64,000 nucleotides of DNA from Paenibacillus oralis (GCF_003863965.1 NZ_RRCN01000001.1:855042-919041), one strand, 5' to 3'; numbered from the stretch's first letter, positions 1 to 9,535 are shown. Numbers and translations: made by a program. Notes: a model not told the origin generated them from the sequence alone.

Positions 1-1139
1 TCGCCGGCCTCGCCCTCCTGCTTCACGCCTTTGCGGCGCAGGTCGTAAACGCGTCCGCCTTCCTCTTTTTTCGTCGGATCCCCGGCATCAAACACGATCC
101 CGTCGCCGCGCTTAAGCGGTGCTTCCAGCTTGCAGACAACGCCGTCGCGCAGCACTTTTTCGACCCGGCCCAGGTACACGCCCCGGCTTTTCGGGAACGT
201 TCCGTCGACCAGCTTTTTATTGTTCGTCCCTTCCAGGAACCCGTGCGTAAAGCCGCGCGAAAAGCTCTGCTGCAGCTCGCGGATCTCCTCCTTGGAAGGC
301 CGCGCGCGCTCCCCATCAAAATACTGGTCGATCGCCTTGCGGTATTTGCTTACCACGTTCGCCACGTACTCCGGACTTTTCAGCCGCCCTTCGATTTTGA
401 ACGAAGTTACGCCTGCCTCGATCAGCTCCGGCATAATGTCGATCGCCGCCAAATCCTTCGGCGACAGCAGATACGCCACATCGCCCATCGGTTTCTTTTC
501 CCCGTCGACCATGAGGTCGTACGGCAGCCGGCACGCCTGCGCGCATTCGCCGCGGTTGGCCGAACGCCCGCCCCACATTTCCGAGGTCAGGCACTGGCCG
601 GAATACGACACGCACAGCGCCCCGTGCACAAACACCTCCATCGGCAGCTTCGCCTGCTCCCCGATCACCTTGATCTGCTTCAGGTTGTTTTCCCGTCCCA
701 AAACGACCCGCTCCATGTTCCACGGCTTGACGAACTCCACCGCCTCCGGCGAAGTAATCGTCATCTGCGTCGATCCGTGAATCGGAAAATCCGGCGATAT
801 TTCGCGGATCAGCTTCACCAGCCCGAGGTCCTGCACAATCACCGCGTCCACGCCGCTGTTGATACACGCCTCCACCAGTTCCTGCGCCTCTTTCAGCTCA
901 TCCTCGAACACGAGAATGTTAAACGTCAAAAACCCTTTGACCCCATAGCTGTGCAAAAACGCCATGATTTCCGGCAGCTCGTCCATGCGAAAATTGTTCG
1001 CCCGCGCCCGGGCATTAAACTTCTCGACGCCAAAAAAAATCGCGTCCGCCCCGTTCGCCACCGCCGCCCGCATGCAGTCCCAGTCGCCCGCCGGCGCCAG
1101 CAGCTCCACATCCTGCCTTGTCAATCCTGACTTGCTCAT
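1..1139 (-). CDS. U32 family peptidase / RlhA-like protein (3' end outside window)
   Basis: The reading frame runs from an ATG at 1139 to the left edge without a stop, giving about 379 residues of a longer protein. The start is set by AGGAGG six bases upstream. The N-terminus (VELLAPAGDWDCMRAAVANG) is typical of U32 proteins. The Cys-rich stretch EVFVHGALCVSYSGQC followed by GECAQACR resembles the U32 signature and its metal or iron-sulfur cysteines. Members of this family act on RNA (E. coli RlhA hydroxylates 23S rRNA C2501) or are annotated as collagenase-like proteases. Which of these applies cannot be told here. The long C-terminal domain of the large U32 forms would lie outside the window. 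A palindrome, CCGGCTTAAGCCGG, sits just before the ribosome binding site. Confidence 0.85.
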   Translation of the reverse strand, partial: MSKSGLTRQDVELLAPAGDWDCMRAAVANGADAIFFGVEKFNARARANNFRMDELPEIMAFLHSYGVKGFLTFNILVFEDELKEAQELVEACINSGVDAVIVQDLGLVKLIREISPDFPIHGSTQMTITSPEAVEFVKPWNMERVVLGRENNLKQIKVIGEQAKLPMEVFVHGALCVSYSGQCLTSEMWGGRSANRGECAQACRLPYDLMVDGEKKPMGDVAYLLSPKDLAAIDIMPELIEAGVTSFKIEGRLKSPEYVANVVSKYRKAIDQYFDGERARPSKEEIRELQQSFSRGFTHGFLEGTNNKKLVDGTFPKSRGVYLGRVEKVLRDGVVCKLEAPLKRGDGIVFDAGDPTKKEEGGRVYDLRRKGVKQEGEAG

Positions 1140-1357
1140 GTATATCCTCCTAAAACCGGCTTAAGCCGGCACAAAGTCTTAAATCTATATTCATACCTAA
1201 TAAAAGTTCAAAATTTAATCATCCGTCAACTTATATATTCTAGCAGACATTGCTGGCGTACTCTAGCTTTTCCATCCATTCACAAGGAAAAAACATGCTC
1301 AGCGATGCCGCGGGTCCGCAGCCGAAAAAAACCATACAGCCTGCCACGCCCGCCAGC

Positions 1358-1403
1358 TACAAAAAACCTCCGCTCCCGTAAATGGGATGCAGAGGTTTTG
1401 TAC
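1358..1403 (-). terminator. Intrinsic terminator after dck
   Basis: On the minus strand a stem built on ACAAAACCTC and GAGGTTTTTTGT encloses a smaller CCCAT/GGGA-type pairing and ends in a T-run. It lies right after the dck stop. Confidence 0.8.
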
Positions 1404-1408
1404 CCAGC

Positions 1409-2071
1409 TTATTTGCTTCGCCGCGCCCGCGAAGCTTGAATGATCTCCGCCGCCTGGCAGATGATCTCATCCAGTGAGGCCTCGTCCGTGGCGTCGTATT
1501 CGTCGATGTTCAGCCGCAGCACCGGGCAAGCGTTAAATTCCTCAATCCATTTGGCATATCGCTCATACATATGCTCCCAATAGGATACATCGGTCTGGAT
1601 TTCCATTTCCCGGCCCCGCAGCCGGATACGGTTCAAAATCGAAGACAGCTCGCCTTCCAAATAGATCAGCACGTCCGGGTGCGGAAAATACGGCGTCATC
1701 ACCATCGCCTCGAACAGGCTGCTGTACGTTTCGTAATCGGTTTTGGACATCGTCCCCTGGTCGGCATGCATTTTGGCAAAAATACCCGTATCCTCGTAAA
1801 TCGAACGGTCCTGCACAAACCCGCCGCCCGCTTCGACAATCGCTTTTTGCTCCTTAAACCGTTCGGCCAAAAAATAAATTTGCAGATGAAAGCTCCATCT
1901 TTCAAAATCGTGATAGAACTTCTCCAGATAGGGGTTCTGATCGACCTTCTCCATCGAAGTGCGGAAACCGAGCCGGGCCGCCAAGGCGGCAGTCAGCGTG
2001 GACTTGCCGACGCCCACGGTGCCCGCGACCGTGATCAAAACGTCTTTGGGGATGTGAAAATCATGGCTCAT
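1409..2071 (-). CDS. dck: Deoxyadenosine/deoxycytidine kinase
   Basis: A 220-residue deoxynucleoside kinase of the salvage pathway, phosphorylating dA and dC with NTP in the cytoplasm. The P-loop GTVGVGKS is at about 17-24. The nucleoside-binding and lid features are visible as QIYFLAERF, DRSIYEDTGIFA and RIRLRGREMEI. The sequence is very close to what I recall of B. subtilis Dck (YaaF). It starts three bases after the dgk stop, with an AGGAG site inside the end of dgk, so the two are co-transcribed and probably translationally coupled. The length is normal for the family. Confidence 0.93.
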   Translation of the reverse strand: MSHDFHIPKDVLITVAGTVGVGKSTLTAALAARLGFRTSMEKVDQNPYLEKFYHDFERWSFHLQIYFLAERFKEQKAIVEAGGGFVQDRSIYEDTGIFAKMHADQGTMSKTDYETYSSLFEAMVMTPYFPHPDVLIYLEGELSSILNRIRLRGREMEIQTDVSYWEHMYERYAKWIEEFNACPVLRLNIDEYDATDEASLDEIICQAAEIIQASRARRSK

Positions 2072-2074
2072 CGT

Positions 2075-2695
2075 TTACATGCGCTCCTTTATCTCGGCAA
2101 CGATTTGTTCAAAATGATCCGGATGCTCGACAAAATCCATCGCATTGCCGTCAACCGTGATGACAACCGTTTCAGGTTCATTCGCTTTTATGTGGGCCAT
2201 GGCCGTCTCGTAATCCTCGATTAACTGCTCCAGATAACCGGGATCGATGTCCTGCTCAAAACTCCGGCCGCGTTTCGCGATTCTTTGCTGCAGGGTCGCC
2301 AGATCCGCTTGGATAAACACGATGAAGTTAGGCTTCGGCAAATCGTCGGTCAGCAGATGATAAATCTTCCGGTATTTGTCAAGCTGGGCCCCTTTCAACG
2401 TGCGCTGGGCAAAAATCAAATTTTTATAAATATGATAATCCGACACGACCGGCTCGCGCCGGGACACAAACTTAAGCGCCGTATCCTCCAGTTGCTTGTA
2501 CCGGTTGCACAAAAAAAACATTTCCAGTTGAAAGCTCCAATCCCCGCTGTTCTGATAAAACTTGTCCAGGAACGGATTTTCCTCCACAATCTCCTTCAGG
2601 AGCGGAAAATCAAACCGCTTAGCGAGCATTGTCGCCAGCGTTGTTTTACCGGCCCCAATCGCGCCTTCCACTGCAATAAACGGACTTGGTTTCAT
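2075..2695 (-). CDS. dgk: Deoxyguanosine kinase
   Basis: A 206-residue deoxynucleoside kinase and the first gene of the dgk-dck pair. It phosphorylates deoxyguanosine in the cytoplasm. The P-loop GAIGAGKT lies near the N-terminus. WSFQLEMFFLCNRYKQLEDT and DYHIYKN are the family substrate-site motifs. The sequence resembles B. subtilis Dgk (YaaG) throughout. The chosen ATG (MKPSPFIAVEG) has GGGAGGA about 11 bases upstream. The frame stays open seven codons further up but has no ribosome site there. Confidence 0.92.
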   Translation of the reverse strand: MKPSPFIAVEGAIGAGKTTLATMLAKRFDFPLLKEIVEENPFLDKFYQNSGDWSFQLEMFFLCNRYKQLEDTALKFVSRREPVVSDYHIYKNLIFAQRTLKGAQLDKYRKIYHLLTDDLPKPNFIVFIQADLATLQQRIAKRGRSFEQDIDPGYLEQLIEDYETAMAHIKANEPETVVITVDGNAMDFVEHPDHFEQIVAEIKERM

Positions 2696-2773
2696 AACTC
2701 TATGGTCCTCCCGCATCTCACTCGCTCGTTAATAGACTAGAACATTGTAGCATAGAACTTGCGAACCCGTGAG

Positions 2774-2815
2774 CAAAAAAGAACTCCTTCCCCAAAAACT
2801 AGAGAAAGGAGTCTT
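2774..2815 (-). terminator. Intrinsic terminator after the large secreted protein
   Basis: On the minus strand GACTCCTTTCTC pairs with GGGAAGGAGT around a short loop and is followed by TTTTTT. It ends the two-gene unit 7002-2828. Confidence 0.8.
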
Positions 2816-2827
2816 CCCAAACTTTTC

Positions 2828-5800
2828 TTAATGCGTAACCATAGAGCGGAAATCGCCCCGGCTCGATTGGTCCGCGTGGTAGAACACGACGTCCCCGTCC
2901 ATCAGCGAAAAGGTCCGTCCGTACGGATCGGCCACGCTGCGCTTAAACCCTTCCATCCCGTACCACTGGTTCATCAGCGGGGCATCGATATATTGAAGGT
3001 GGGGCCTATCTGTGTTCCCCTCCCGCACCGTCTCGATGTTGAAGTTCACGGCAATGTACCCGTCCTTCAAAAAAATCGGCGACTTGTCCGTCAGCCCGCC
3101 GTGCGTCCGCCCGTACTCGGCCACATTCGTACCCGCTGCCACCGCGTACAGGTCGGCCGGCAGGCTGTACTCCCCGTACCATTTTTGCACCGCGGCATTG
3201 ACCCGGGCCGGATCGACGCTGGACGGCAGATCCGTTTTTGGTCCGATCAACGTCCGGACGCCTTCCGGCAGCCGCAGCAGGCTGAAACTGCCCACGGCTG
3301 TCCGCTGCCTCGTCGTTTTGCGGATAAAGTTCTGCACGAACTGGCTTCGCCCGATCCCGGCCACCTGGCTGAACGAATAATAGTGATCGTATTTGTACAG
3401 CGCCGTATCGGTCAACACTTCAGTCGGCACGTTCCGCAGCCGCTCGTTCAGAATGACGTAACGCCGCACTTTGTCGGAAGGCGAGCCGATTTTGACGTAG
3501 CTTTTGCTGCCGGTATGGTAGTACAAATCGACGGGGGTCCTTGTCCCTTTTTTCGCATCGATAAAATAAAACGCCGGCGTAATCGCGATCTGATCCTGCG
3601 CCCCAAACATATTCCCTTTCGTTTTGAGATCAAATTTGAAATGGTAGCCCTTCTTGATCACGGCGTTGCTGTACAGCGGATGGCTGCCCGGGCGGATCGG
3701 CAGCGTGTACCGGCTCGTATTGCCGCGAACCGCCCCGTCAATCCCGTTCAAGCCCACCCAATAAGAAGCGCCGGTCGGTGTTCGCCCGCCTTTTTCGGTC
3801 CGGAACACGTTTTCCCAGTTATAGTCGGCTATATCCGTCACGTGAAAATCGTACACACGCCCGATCGCATCCACCGGCACGGTATCGTAAGCGATATGGT
3901 GCTTGAGATTAAGGTTGGCATTGGTCTGATCCGTGGCCCCGGACGGCGCATTGTGCGCTATCGTCCGAAACTCGACGTCGTAAAAACCCTCATCCACCCA
4001 CACCGGCAAGAAAAACGCAAACGACTCCTCGCTTTTGTCCACTTCGATCCACGTATTCTTAGGATAAAAAGCCGATTTCGTTCCGTCGTACACGTCAAAC
4101 GGGAAACGCACCTGCTTGCTGCCTATGTATTTGAGATAGTTCCGATTCCCATATCCGAGATAATTCGCATGCTGTCCGCTGTTTGGCATTTCCACGGTAA
4201 AAGGCCGATCGAGAATAATCGCGGAACGCCCCTGGGCTGGAGTCGTTTTTTGATTGTGGGCCCGGTCGTCCGAGACGCTGGGATAGATCACAACCGGCGT
4301 ATGCACCGTCACCGAATTAATGCCATAGATCGGAAAAGACTGATCCGCCCCGCCGTTGATATTTCCGCTCATAAGCCCGTAATAAATCGTCCCGGTGCTG
4401 GGCTGATCGGCTTTGTTCGTTTTGCTGGTCGGAATCACGTTGCCCGGACTGTACAGCACGTTTTCACCGATTTGCGGCGCCACCGGAATCGTCCCCGGCC
4501 TTGGCCCATGCACCTCCGTTTGCGTGCCATCCATGATCGTGCTCCCGTTAAACGTCAACGCATCGTTTTTGACCTTCACATGTTCGACGGCATCCTCCGC
4601 GAAGGATTCCAGGTTTTCTCCGGATATGCTCGGTTTCGTCTTTCCGCCGCTTTTACTTCCGGGTGGAGCCTCCACCTTGCCGGGCGGACTGGGCGGCGTG
4701 TACCCGCCGGTTTGAGACCCCTTGTAGCTTGGCGGCGAATATCCGCTAGGCTGGATCCGTATCCCCCCGCCATCAAAAGCGTAATTCCAAAGCCCAGCCT
4801 CGTTGATCTTATAAACTTCCAGATTGTCGATCACCCAAAACGAATACTCCCGCTCAATGGTGTACGACCTCGTGAGGGTTTCCGTCGCCGTATGCGGATC
4901 AGGTTCGGTATGCGTTTTACCATTCTCATCCGTCACCTTTTTCCCCGGGTCCCACGTCAAGGTATACTCCCGGCTGACCGTTATTTTATATGAACAAGTT
5001 CCGCCCATTTCCACAAACTTGTTTTGTGTCAAATAACTTTTCGCCAGCACATTCCCATACAAGCTCTCCGAGGTCGGAATCCCGTCCAGCACGTCAAACT
5101 CCTCATCTCCACGTCTGTCCGCTTTGATCACCGCGCTGACCGTGGGATCATTAAGCGGCACATCGATCACGTTCCCGTTTGGGGAAGGCCCGGTACATTT
5201 GCCGGTTTGCGGCTCATCCTCCCGCTCGTAATAGAAGTAAACATAATATGTAGAGAAACCGCCATCATACCTAAATCCAGGTGGATCGCCTGTCGCATTG
5301 GGGCCACCCAAAGGTTCATCCACCGTACTTTTTCGATAACCTTTATATTTATAACTTGCTGATTCTGGAGTATGAGTATATGCATAATCTTGACCTACCA
5401 CAAGTGTTTCCGTCCGGTCACTGAATTCCTCAACCCCATCTAATGACTTCCCGGTAGTAGTGAAATGTTTAATGATGGCTTGTCCTTCAATAGGCTCAAG
5501 TTCGATCGTAATAAGTGAGGGGAAATAATACCGATACCCTACTACATTCTCTCCAAGATCAGGGCGACCTTCTGAAGTAATTTCCGGCTCACTATTAGCA
5601 GTTAAATGACCATTAATAACTTTTACCGTAAATGTTGCTGTTGATGTTCCAATACCTCTTAAAGACCCTGAAACAATTTCAGACTGATAACTATCACTTA
5701 CATTACCTACTCTCTGATCCCACCTTTCTTTTTGATACCGGGATTTATAATATAAGTCTAATGCATTCGGGCTTGTCATATTGGGATCAAATTTCTTTAC

Positions 5801-6073
5801 GATAACACTCTTTATTTTGCGATCAGTAAAATCAAAAGAATAGTTGAAAGTAATATTCTTATATTGTCCTGGTTCTCCTTCAGATGTCCATGTAACCCCG
5901 TCTGAATATCTCCAAATCTCATAATAAAATAGGGCAACAAAATAAAATTTGTTGGGATCATTAGGGTCCTGTGTCGTTGGAAGTGTACCAGCAAAAACAC
6001 GATATGGTAATGTTACTACCACGAACATTAAAATTAAGAGCACCACTCTTTGCAAAAAAGGTTTAAACCTCAT
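2828..6073 (-). CDS. Large secreted protein of unknown function (about 1081 aa)
   Basis: The protein opens with a clear signal peptide (MRFKPFLQRVVLLILMFVVV then an FAG cleavage region), so it is exported. The ATG at 6073 is preferred because AGGA lies at a good distance. Residues of roughly 205-290 (IKHFTTTGKSLDG through YYVYFYYE) resemble a MucBP-like beta domain. A Gly/Pro/Ser-rich linker (PSGYSPPSYKGSQTGGY) divides the protein near its middle, and the C-terminal half has no motif I recognise. It starts 11 bases after the stalk-domain gene stops, so the pair forms one operon and probably one cell-surface system. The first 280 codons are AT-richer than the rest, which suggests mosaic origin. 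Similar Paenibacillus proteins carry uncharacterised DUF labels; I cannot assign one safely. Confidence 0.8.
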   Translation of the reverse strand: MRFKPFLQRVVLLILMFVVVTLPYRVFAGTLPTTQDPNDPNKFYFVALFYYEIWRYSDGVTWTSEGEPGQYKNITFNYSFDFTDRKIKSVIVKKFDPNMTSPNALDLYYKSRYQKERWDQRVGNVSDSYQSEIVSGSLRGIGTSTATFTVKVINGHLTANSEPEITSEGRPDLGENVVGYRYYFPSLITIELEPIEGQAIIKHFTTTGKSLDGVEEFSDRTETLVVGQDYAYTHTPESASYKYKGYRKSTVDEPLGGPNATGDPPGFRYDGGFSTYYVYFYYEREDEPQTGKCTGPSPNGNVIDVPLNDPTVSAVIKADRRGDEEFDVLDGIPTSESLYGNVLAKSYLTQNKFVEMGGTCSYKITVSREYTLTWDPGKKVTDENGKTHTEPDPHTATETLTRSYTIEREYSFWVIDNLEVYKINEAGLWNYAFDGGGIRIQPSGYSPPSYKGSQTGGYTPPSPPGKVEAPPGSKSGGKTKPSISGENLESFAEDAVEHVKVKNDALTFNGSTIMDGTQTEVHGPRPGTIPVAPQIGENVLYSPGNVIPTSKTNKADQPSTGTIYYGLMSGNINGGADQSFPIYGINSVTVHTPVVIYPSVSDDRAHNQKTTPAQGRSAIILDRPFTVEMPNSGQHANYLGYGNRNYLKYIGSKQVRFPFDVYDGTKSAFYPKNTWIEVDKSEESFAFFLPVWVDEGFYDVEFRTIAHNAPSGATDQTNANLNLKHHIAYDTVPVDAIGRVYDFHVTDIADYNWENVFRTEKGGRTPTGASYWVGLNGIDGAVRGNTSRYTLPIRPGSHPLYSNAVIKKGYHFKFDLKTKGNMFGAQDQIAITPAFYFIDAKKGTRTPVDLYYHTGSKSYVKIGSPSDKVRRYVILNERLRNVPTEVLTDTALYKYDHYYSFSQVAGIGRSQFVQNFIRKTTRQRTAVGSFSLLRLPEGVRTLIGPKTDLPSSVDPARVNAAVQKWYGEYSLPADLYAVAAGTNVAEYGRTHGGLTDKSPIFLKDGYIAVNFNIETVREGNTDRPHLQYIDAPLMNQWYGMEGFKRSVADPYGRTFSLMDGDVVFYHADQSSRGDFRSMVTH

Positions 6074-6084
6074 TGACATCAATC

Positions 6085-7002
6085 CTATTTGAACGGATTT
6101 TTTAGCAATTCAATAGATTCTGTCCCAGACCAAAAGCCAATGTACTTCGCTTGACTAATATTAAAATCTTTGTAGTTCTTATCTTTGTGGATATCAGAAT
6201 CTATTTGGCTTGTAGTTTGAAATGTCCAAGTCTGAGTCTTATCCGAATTCGTAATTTTTTCAATGGCACTTCGACCGCGAGGCTGGAAAGTGTTCGTTAA
6301 GTAATAAATATTCATTGGGAGCTTAGAATACCTTATTCTGATACCCTCCTTTGATCCCTGTTTTACCTTCCACACATCGTAAATAATAGTTTCACTTACA
6401 GAATCTTTAAATTTTAAAGGGAGATCTTCTTCTGAAAACACATGAACATCCTTTTTTCCATCTAAATAAATTGTTTTCGTTCCAAAAAACGTATTAAAAT
6501 CATCTAGTGATTGTCCATCGATCCCCGCCTCCTCCGGCGTAGGAACTTCTTTTGACCCGATCCACACCCAATTTCCTACCTGATCCCAACTCACGTTTTC
6601 CCCCAGGTTTTCGCTAATAAATCGGAGCGGAACGTAGGTACGCCCTCTGACGGCTTTGACTGCGGCATCCATCGTTACATTTTTATCGTTAATAGCAGCA
6701 ACTTTACTTCCCAAAGTCAGAACGATCATTTTTCCGTCTTTACTGTAAGTCACCGTTTTATCGGAAAACTTAATTTCCGCCCCCAACGCCTCGCCTATTC
6801 CTCGCAGCGGTACCTGAACGTGGCCATTTTCGGCATAGGGATCTCCGCCTTCAAATTTAACCTTACGCCCATCAATCAATACAGCAAGCTTCGGAGTACC
6901 AACAATAGGCTCAGAACGATCTGCATTTACACCAGTTCCACTTTGAAGAAAACTTAATCCAACTACACTACACAGAAAAATGGCAAGCAACTTCTTGTTC
7001 AT
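6085..7002 (-). CDS. Secreted protein with copper amine oxidase N-terminal-like (stalk) domain
   Basis: A 305-residue exported protein with a signal peptide (MNKKLLAIFLCSVVGLSFLQ). Residues of about 38-150 form the repeated stalk domain seen in many Bacillales surface proteins. Its two half-repeats end in VPLRGIGEALGAEI and VPLRFISENLGENV, followed by W..VGNWVWIGSK. The remaining 150 residues match nothing I recognise. This domain is structural, and no oxidase activity is implied. The gene is the first of a two-gene unit with the large secreted protein downstream. Its base composition is clearly more AT-rich than most of the window. Confidence 0.85.
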   Translation of the reverse strand: MNKKLLAIFLCSVVGLSFLQSGTGVNADRSEPIVGTPKLAVLIDGRKVKFEGGDPYAENGHVQVPLRGIGEALGAEIKFSDKTVTYSKDGKMIVLTLGSKVAAINDKNVTMDAAVKAVRGRTYVPLRFISENLGENVSWDQVGNWVWIGSKEVPTPEEAGIDGQSLDDFNTFFGTKTIYLDGKKDVHVFSEEDLPLKFKDSVSETIIYDVWKVKQGSKEGIRIRYSKLPMNIYYLTNTFQPRGRSAIEKITNSDKTQTWTFQTTSQIDSDIHKDKNYKDFNISQAKYIGFWSGTESIELLKNPFK

Positions 7003-7108
7003 CTCGCATCCTCTCCCAAACTTATTTTTCCATGATGTACTAATTCTCCCTCAACTTCTTTCCACCTCCTTAATTATCCCTTTCTGAAAAAATAACCCAT
7101 TTATACAT

Positions 7109-7154
7109 AAAAAAAAACACACCTCGATCATCGATATACGATATCAAGGTGTGC
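7109..7154 (-). terminator. Intrinsic terminator (second of two)
   Basis: CACACCTCGAT pairs with ATCAAGGTGTG. On the minus strand the hairpin is followed by a run of nine T. It lies downstream of the 69-residue membrane protein gene, beyond the first hairpin. Confidence 0.7.
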
Positions 7155-7204
7155 TTCACCTATTTCCATTATATTACACTTTGCGGATTCGTAAAGACTT
7201 TGCG

Positions 7205-7250
7205 CGAAAAAAAATTCAAAGGCATCACATTCCGCCCGGAATAAGATGCC
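7205..7250 (-). terminator. Intrinsic terminator after the small membrane protein gene
   Basis: On the minus strand GGCATCTTATTCC and GGAATGTGATGCC form a 13-base stem with a GGGC loop, followed by a T-rich tail. With the hairpin at 7109-7154 it makes a tandem stop. Confidence 0.8.
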
Positions 7251-7288
7251 CGTAAATTTCACTGCACGGAGGGTTATGTACCCGAAGC

Positions 7289-7498
7289 TTAACCGAACCA
7301 GCCTTTGATCATGATGGCGTCGGACACCAGAAACACGAGCAGGCTGATAATGCCAAAGGCGATGGCGAACAGATTTTTCTTCGGACGTTCTTTGAACAAG
7401 CGGACCACGCCGATCAAAATGATCACGGTGAACAAAATCATAAAAATATCGAATCCGTTAAACGTCGTTGTCGTTTCTCCCGCTGCGGCGAGCAACAT
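7289..7498 (-). CDS. Small membrane protein, DUF2759-like
   Basis: A 69-residue protein with two predicted membrane segments, about 18-36 and 46-64, separated by a basic loop (RLFKERPKKN). The size and layout resemble the short Bacillales DUF2759 proteins (YqgW-like), whose function is unknown. GAGG lies a few bases before the ATG. Two strong terminators follow, so it appears to be a single-gene unit. Confidence 0.65.
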   Translation of the reverse strand: MLLAAAGETTTTFNGFDIFMILFTVIILIGVVRLFKERPKKNLFAIAFGIISLLVFLVSDAIMIKGWFG

Positions 7499-7811
7499 CG
7501 CGAAACCTCCTCTTGAAATCCACGAAATGACATATCTTCTTCTATGTTATCTTCCCGCCCCGCCGGATGCAAGAGGAAAGACAAAAAATTGTCAAAAAAA
7601 TAACGCCAAAGGTTCGATTTTTACCTCTTTTTGCACATTTATTCATTGACATCTCCATTATTACCTGAACTTTGCTTTTCCATAAGGAAGTCTTATGTCC
7701 AAAAGCCCTTGTATCGGTTTACGCTCCTTCATAACTATGGTACCATAATGTTACTTATATCATAGTTAATCTGTCGGAATTATAGATTTGATCATACAAG
7801 GAGGGTAACGC
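7499..7811. promoter_or_regulatory. Divergent intergenic region with a palindromic operator candidate
   Basis: The main feature in this 313-base gap is a perfect 12-base palindrome, TATGGTACCATA, at 7736-7747. It sits inside a wider inverted repeat (AACTATG at 7733 and CATAGTT near 7761), about 60 bases before the reductase start. That is a normal place for a repressor or activator of a sulfur or nitrogen gene. I could not match it to a named regulator. Confidence 0.4.
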
Positions 7812-9449
7812 ATGGCATATGAGCCGATTTGGACAAAAGAGCCGGAGAAATTAAACAAATTCGAATTCGTTAAACTGGAAAAAGACGGCCTGGACGTCAT
7901 TCGCACCATCATCGAGGAATACGCAGTCCAAGGGTATGACTCCATCCCGGCGGACGACATGGACCGCTTCAAATGGGCCGGCGTATATCAGCAAAAACCG
8001 AAGGACGGCCATTTTATGATGCGCGTGCGGATCAACACCGGGATTATGAACACCAAGCAAGCCCGGGCGTTAGCCGAAATCGCCAAGCTGTACGGACGCG
8101 GGCTCGTGGATGTCACGACCCGTCAGGCGATTCAATTCCACTGGCTGCGCGTGGAGAATTTGCCGGATATTTTTAAGCGGCTGGATGAAGTCGGCCTTTA
8201 TTCGTTTGAAGCCTGCGGCGACTGCCCGCGTACAATCGTCGGCAACCCGCTTGCCGGCATCGATAAGGATGAGCTGATCGACACGACGGACATCGTGGAA
8301 GAAGTGAATACCTTTTTCCTGCTGAACCGCGATTTTTCGAATCTGCCGCGTAAATACAAGATGTCCATCTCTTCCAACATTTATAACAACGCGCAGGCGG
8401 AGATCAACGATCTTTCCTTCGTCCCGGCCGTCAAAACGATCGATGGCGAAGAGGTAATCGGTTTTCACGCGATGGTTGGCGGCGGTCTTTCGGCCAAGCC
8501 GCATCTGGCGAAACCCTTGGACATTTTCGTGAGACCGGAGGACGTGCTGAAGGTGGCGGTCGGCGTGACGACGATTTTCCGGGATTACGGATATCGTGAG
8601 AAACGCCATCAAGCCCGCCTAAAATACCTGGTTGCCGATTGGGGGCCGGAAAAATTCAAAGACAAGCTGATCGAATTAATCGGTGACCTGCCTTCGCGCG
8701 GTGAAGACAAAACGGTGGGCTGGCAAGCCGCCTATTTCGACGGAGTACATCCGCAAAAGCAAGCGGGCTTGAACTACTTCGGCCTAAATGTTCCCGTCGG
8801 CCGTCTCAATGCGGATGAGCTGGTACAGCTCGCTGATGTGGCCGATCAATACGGTGACGGAAAAATCCGCACCACGATGTCCCAGAACATTTTGCTAAGC
8901 GGTATTCCGGACGATAAATTGGAGGAAGCGCTAAAAGCTCCCGTTCTGCAGCGGCTGACGCCGTTTCCGAAGCCTTTTATGAGCCGCACTGTCTCCTGCA
9001 CGGGCAACGAGTTCTGCAATCTCGCGATTGTGGAAACGAAACGCCGCGCCGCCGAGGTCGCCGAATATTTGGACCAGAACATCGAACTGGACGAAAAAGT
9101 TCGCATCCACTTCATCGGCTGCCCGAACGCCTGCGGCCAGAAGCATATCGCCGACATCGGACTTCAAGGCTCTTTGGTAAAAACGCCAGAAGGCATGGTC
9201 GACGCGTTCGACATCGCCGTGGGCGGCACTTTAGGCGGCGGACCAAACGGATCGCAAGCGCAGTTTAACCAGGCTTTGAAAGGCCGCGTCAAAGGCGATC
9301 AAGTGGCTCAGGTGCTGGAACAGCTCCTGCTGTTCTATAAAGAGCAGCGCACCGCCGGAGAATCTTTCCACAGCTTTGTGCTCCGGGTTGGCGCTCCCGC
9401 CTTCCAAGAGAAGCTCAGCAGCATTTTAGCGGCCGGGGTTGCCTCGTAA
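7812..9449 (+). CDS. Ferredoxin-type nitrite/sulfite reductase (siroheme, 4Fe-4S)
   Basis: A 545-residue single-polypeptide siroheme reductase that carries out a six-electron reduction of nitrite to ammonia or sulfite to sulfide in the cytoplasm. The protein shows the two ferredoxin-like half domains and both NiRSiR blocks. The four cluster/siroheme cysteines are present as SCTGNEFC (Cys-x5-Cys) and GCPNACGQ (Cys-x3-Cys). TRQAIQFHWLR is the siroheme-side motif. AGGAGGGTAACGC before the ATG is an excellent ribosome site. The gene stands alone, so neighbours do not decide between nitrite and sulfite. In Paenibacillus such stand-alone forms are usually assigned to sulfite assimilation. Confidence 0.9.
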   Translation: MAYEPIWTKEPEKLNKFEFVKLEKDGLDVIRTIIEEYAVQGYDSIPADDMDRFKWAGVYQQKPKDGHFMMRVRINTGIMNTKQARALAEIAKLYGRGLVDVTTRQAIQFHWLRVENLPDIFKRLDEVGLYSFEACGDCPRTIVGNPLAGIDKDELIDTTDIVEEVNTFFLLNRDFSNLPRKYKMSISSNIYNNAQAEINDLSFVPAVKTIDGEEVIGFHAMVGGGLSAKPHLAKPLDIFVRPEDVLKVAVGVTTIFRDYGYREKRHQARLKYLVADWGPEKFKDKLIELIGDLPSRGEDKTVGWQAAYFDGVHPQKQAGLNYFGLNVPVGRLNADELVQLADVADQYGDGKIRTTMSQNILLSGIPDDKLEEALKAPVLQRLTPFPKPFMSRTVSCTGNEFCNLAIVETKRRAAEVAEYLDQNIELDEKVRIHFIGCPNACGQKHIADIGLQGSLVKTPEGMVDAFDIAVGGTLGGGPNGSQAQFNQALKGRVKGDQVAQVLEQLLLFYKEQRTAGESFHSFVLRVGAPAFQEKLSSILAAGVAS

Positions 9450-9480
9450 AAGAACGTGATACCGGATATTGCATCGCAAA

Positions 9481-9512
9481 GGGCTGGTGATTGATGCCAG
9501 CCCCTTCCTCAT
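9481..9512 (+). terminator. Intrinsic terminator after the reductase
   Basis: GGGCTGG and CCAGCCC form a stem with an 8-9 base loop, followed by CTTCCTCATTT. The tail is weak but the position is right. Confidence 0.55.
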
Positions 9513-9535
9513 TTACTAGGCCAGCAGTGAATAAG

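Noticed and set aside
2759-4993. Plus-strand open frame of 744 codons opposite the large secreted protein
   Set aside because: It is Arg/His/Pro-rich with no signal, no family match and no ribosome site, and is the complement of a clear coding gene. Similar long mirror frames opposite uvrA (10179-12386) and secA (53251-55461) were rejected for the same reason.
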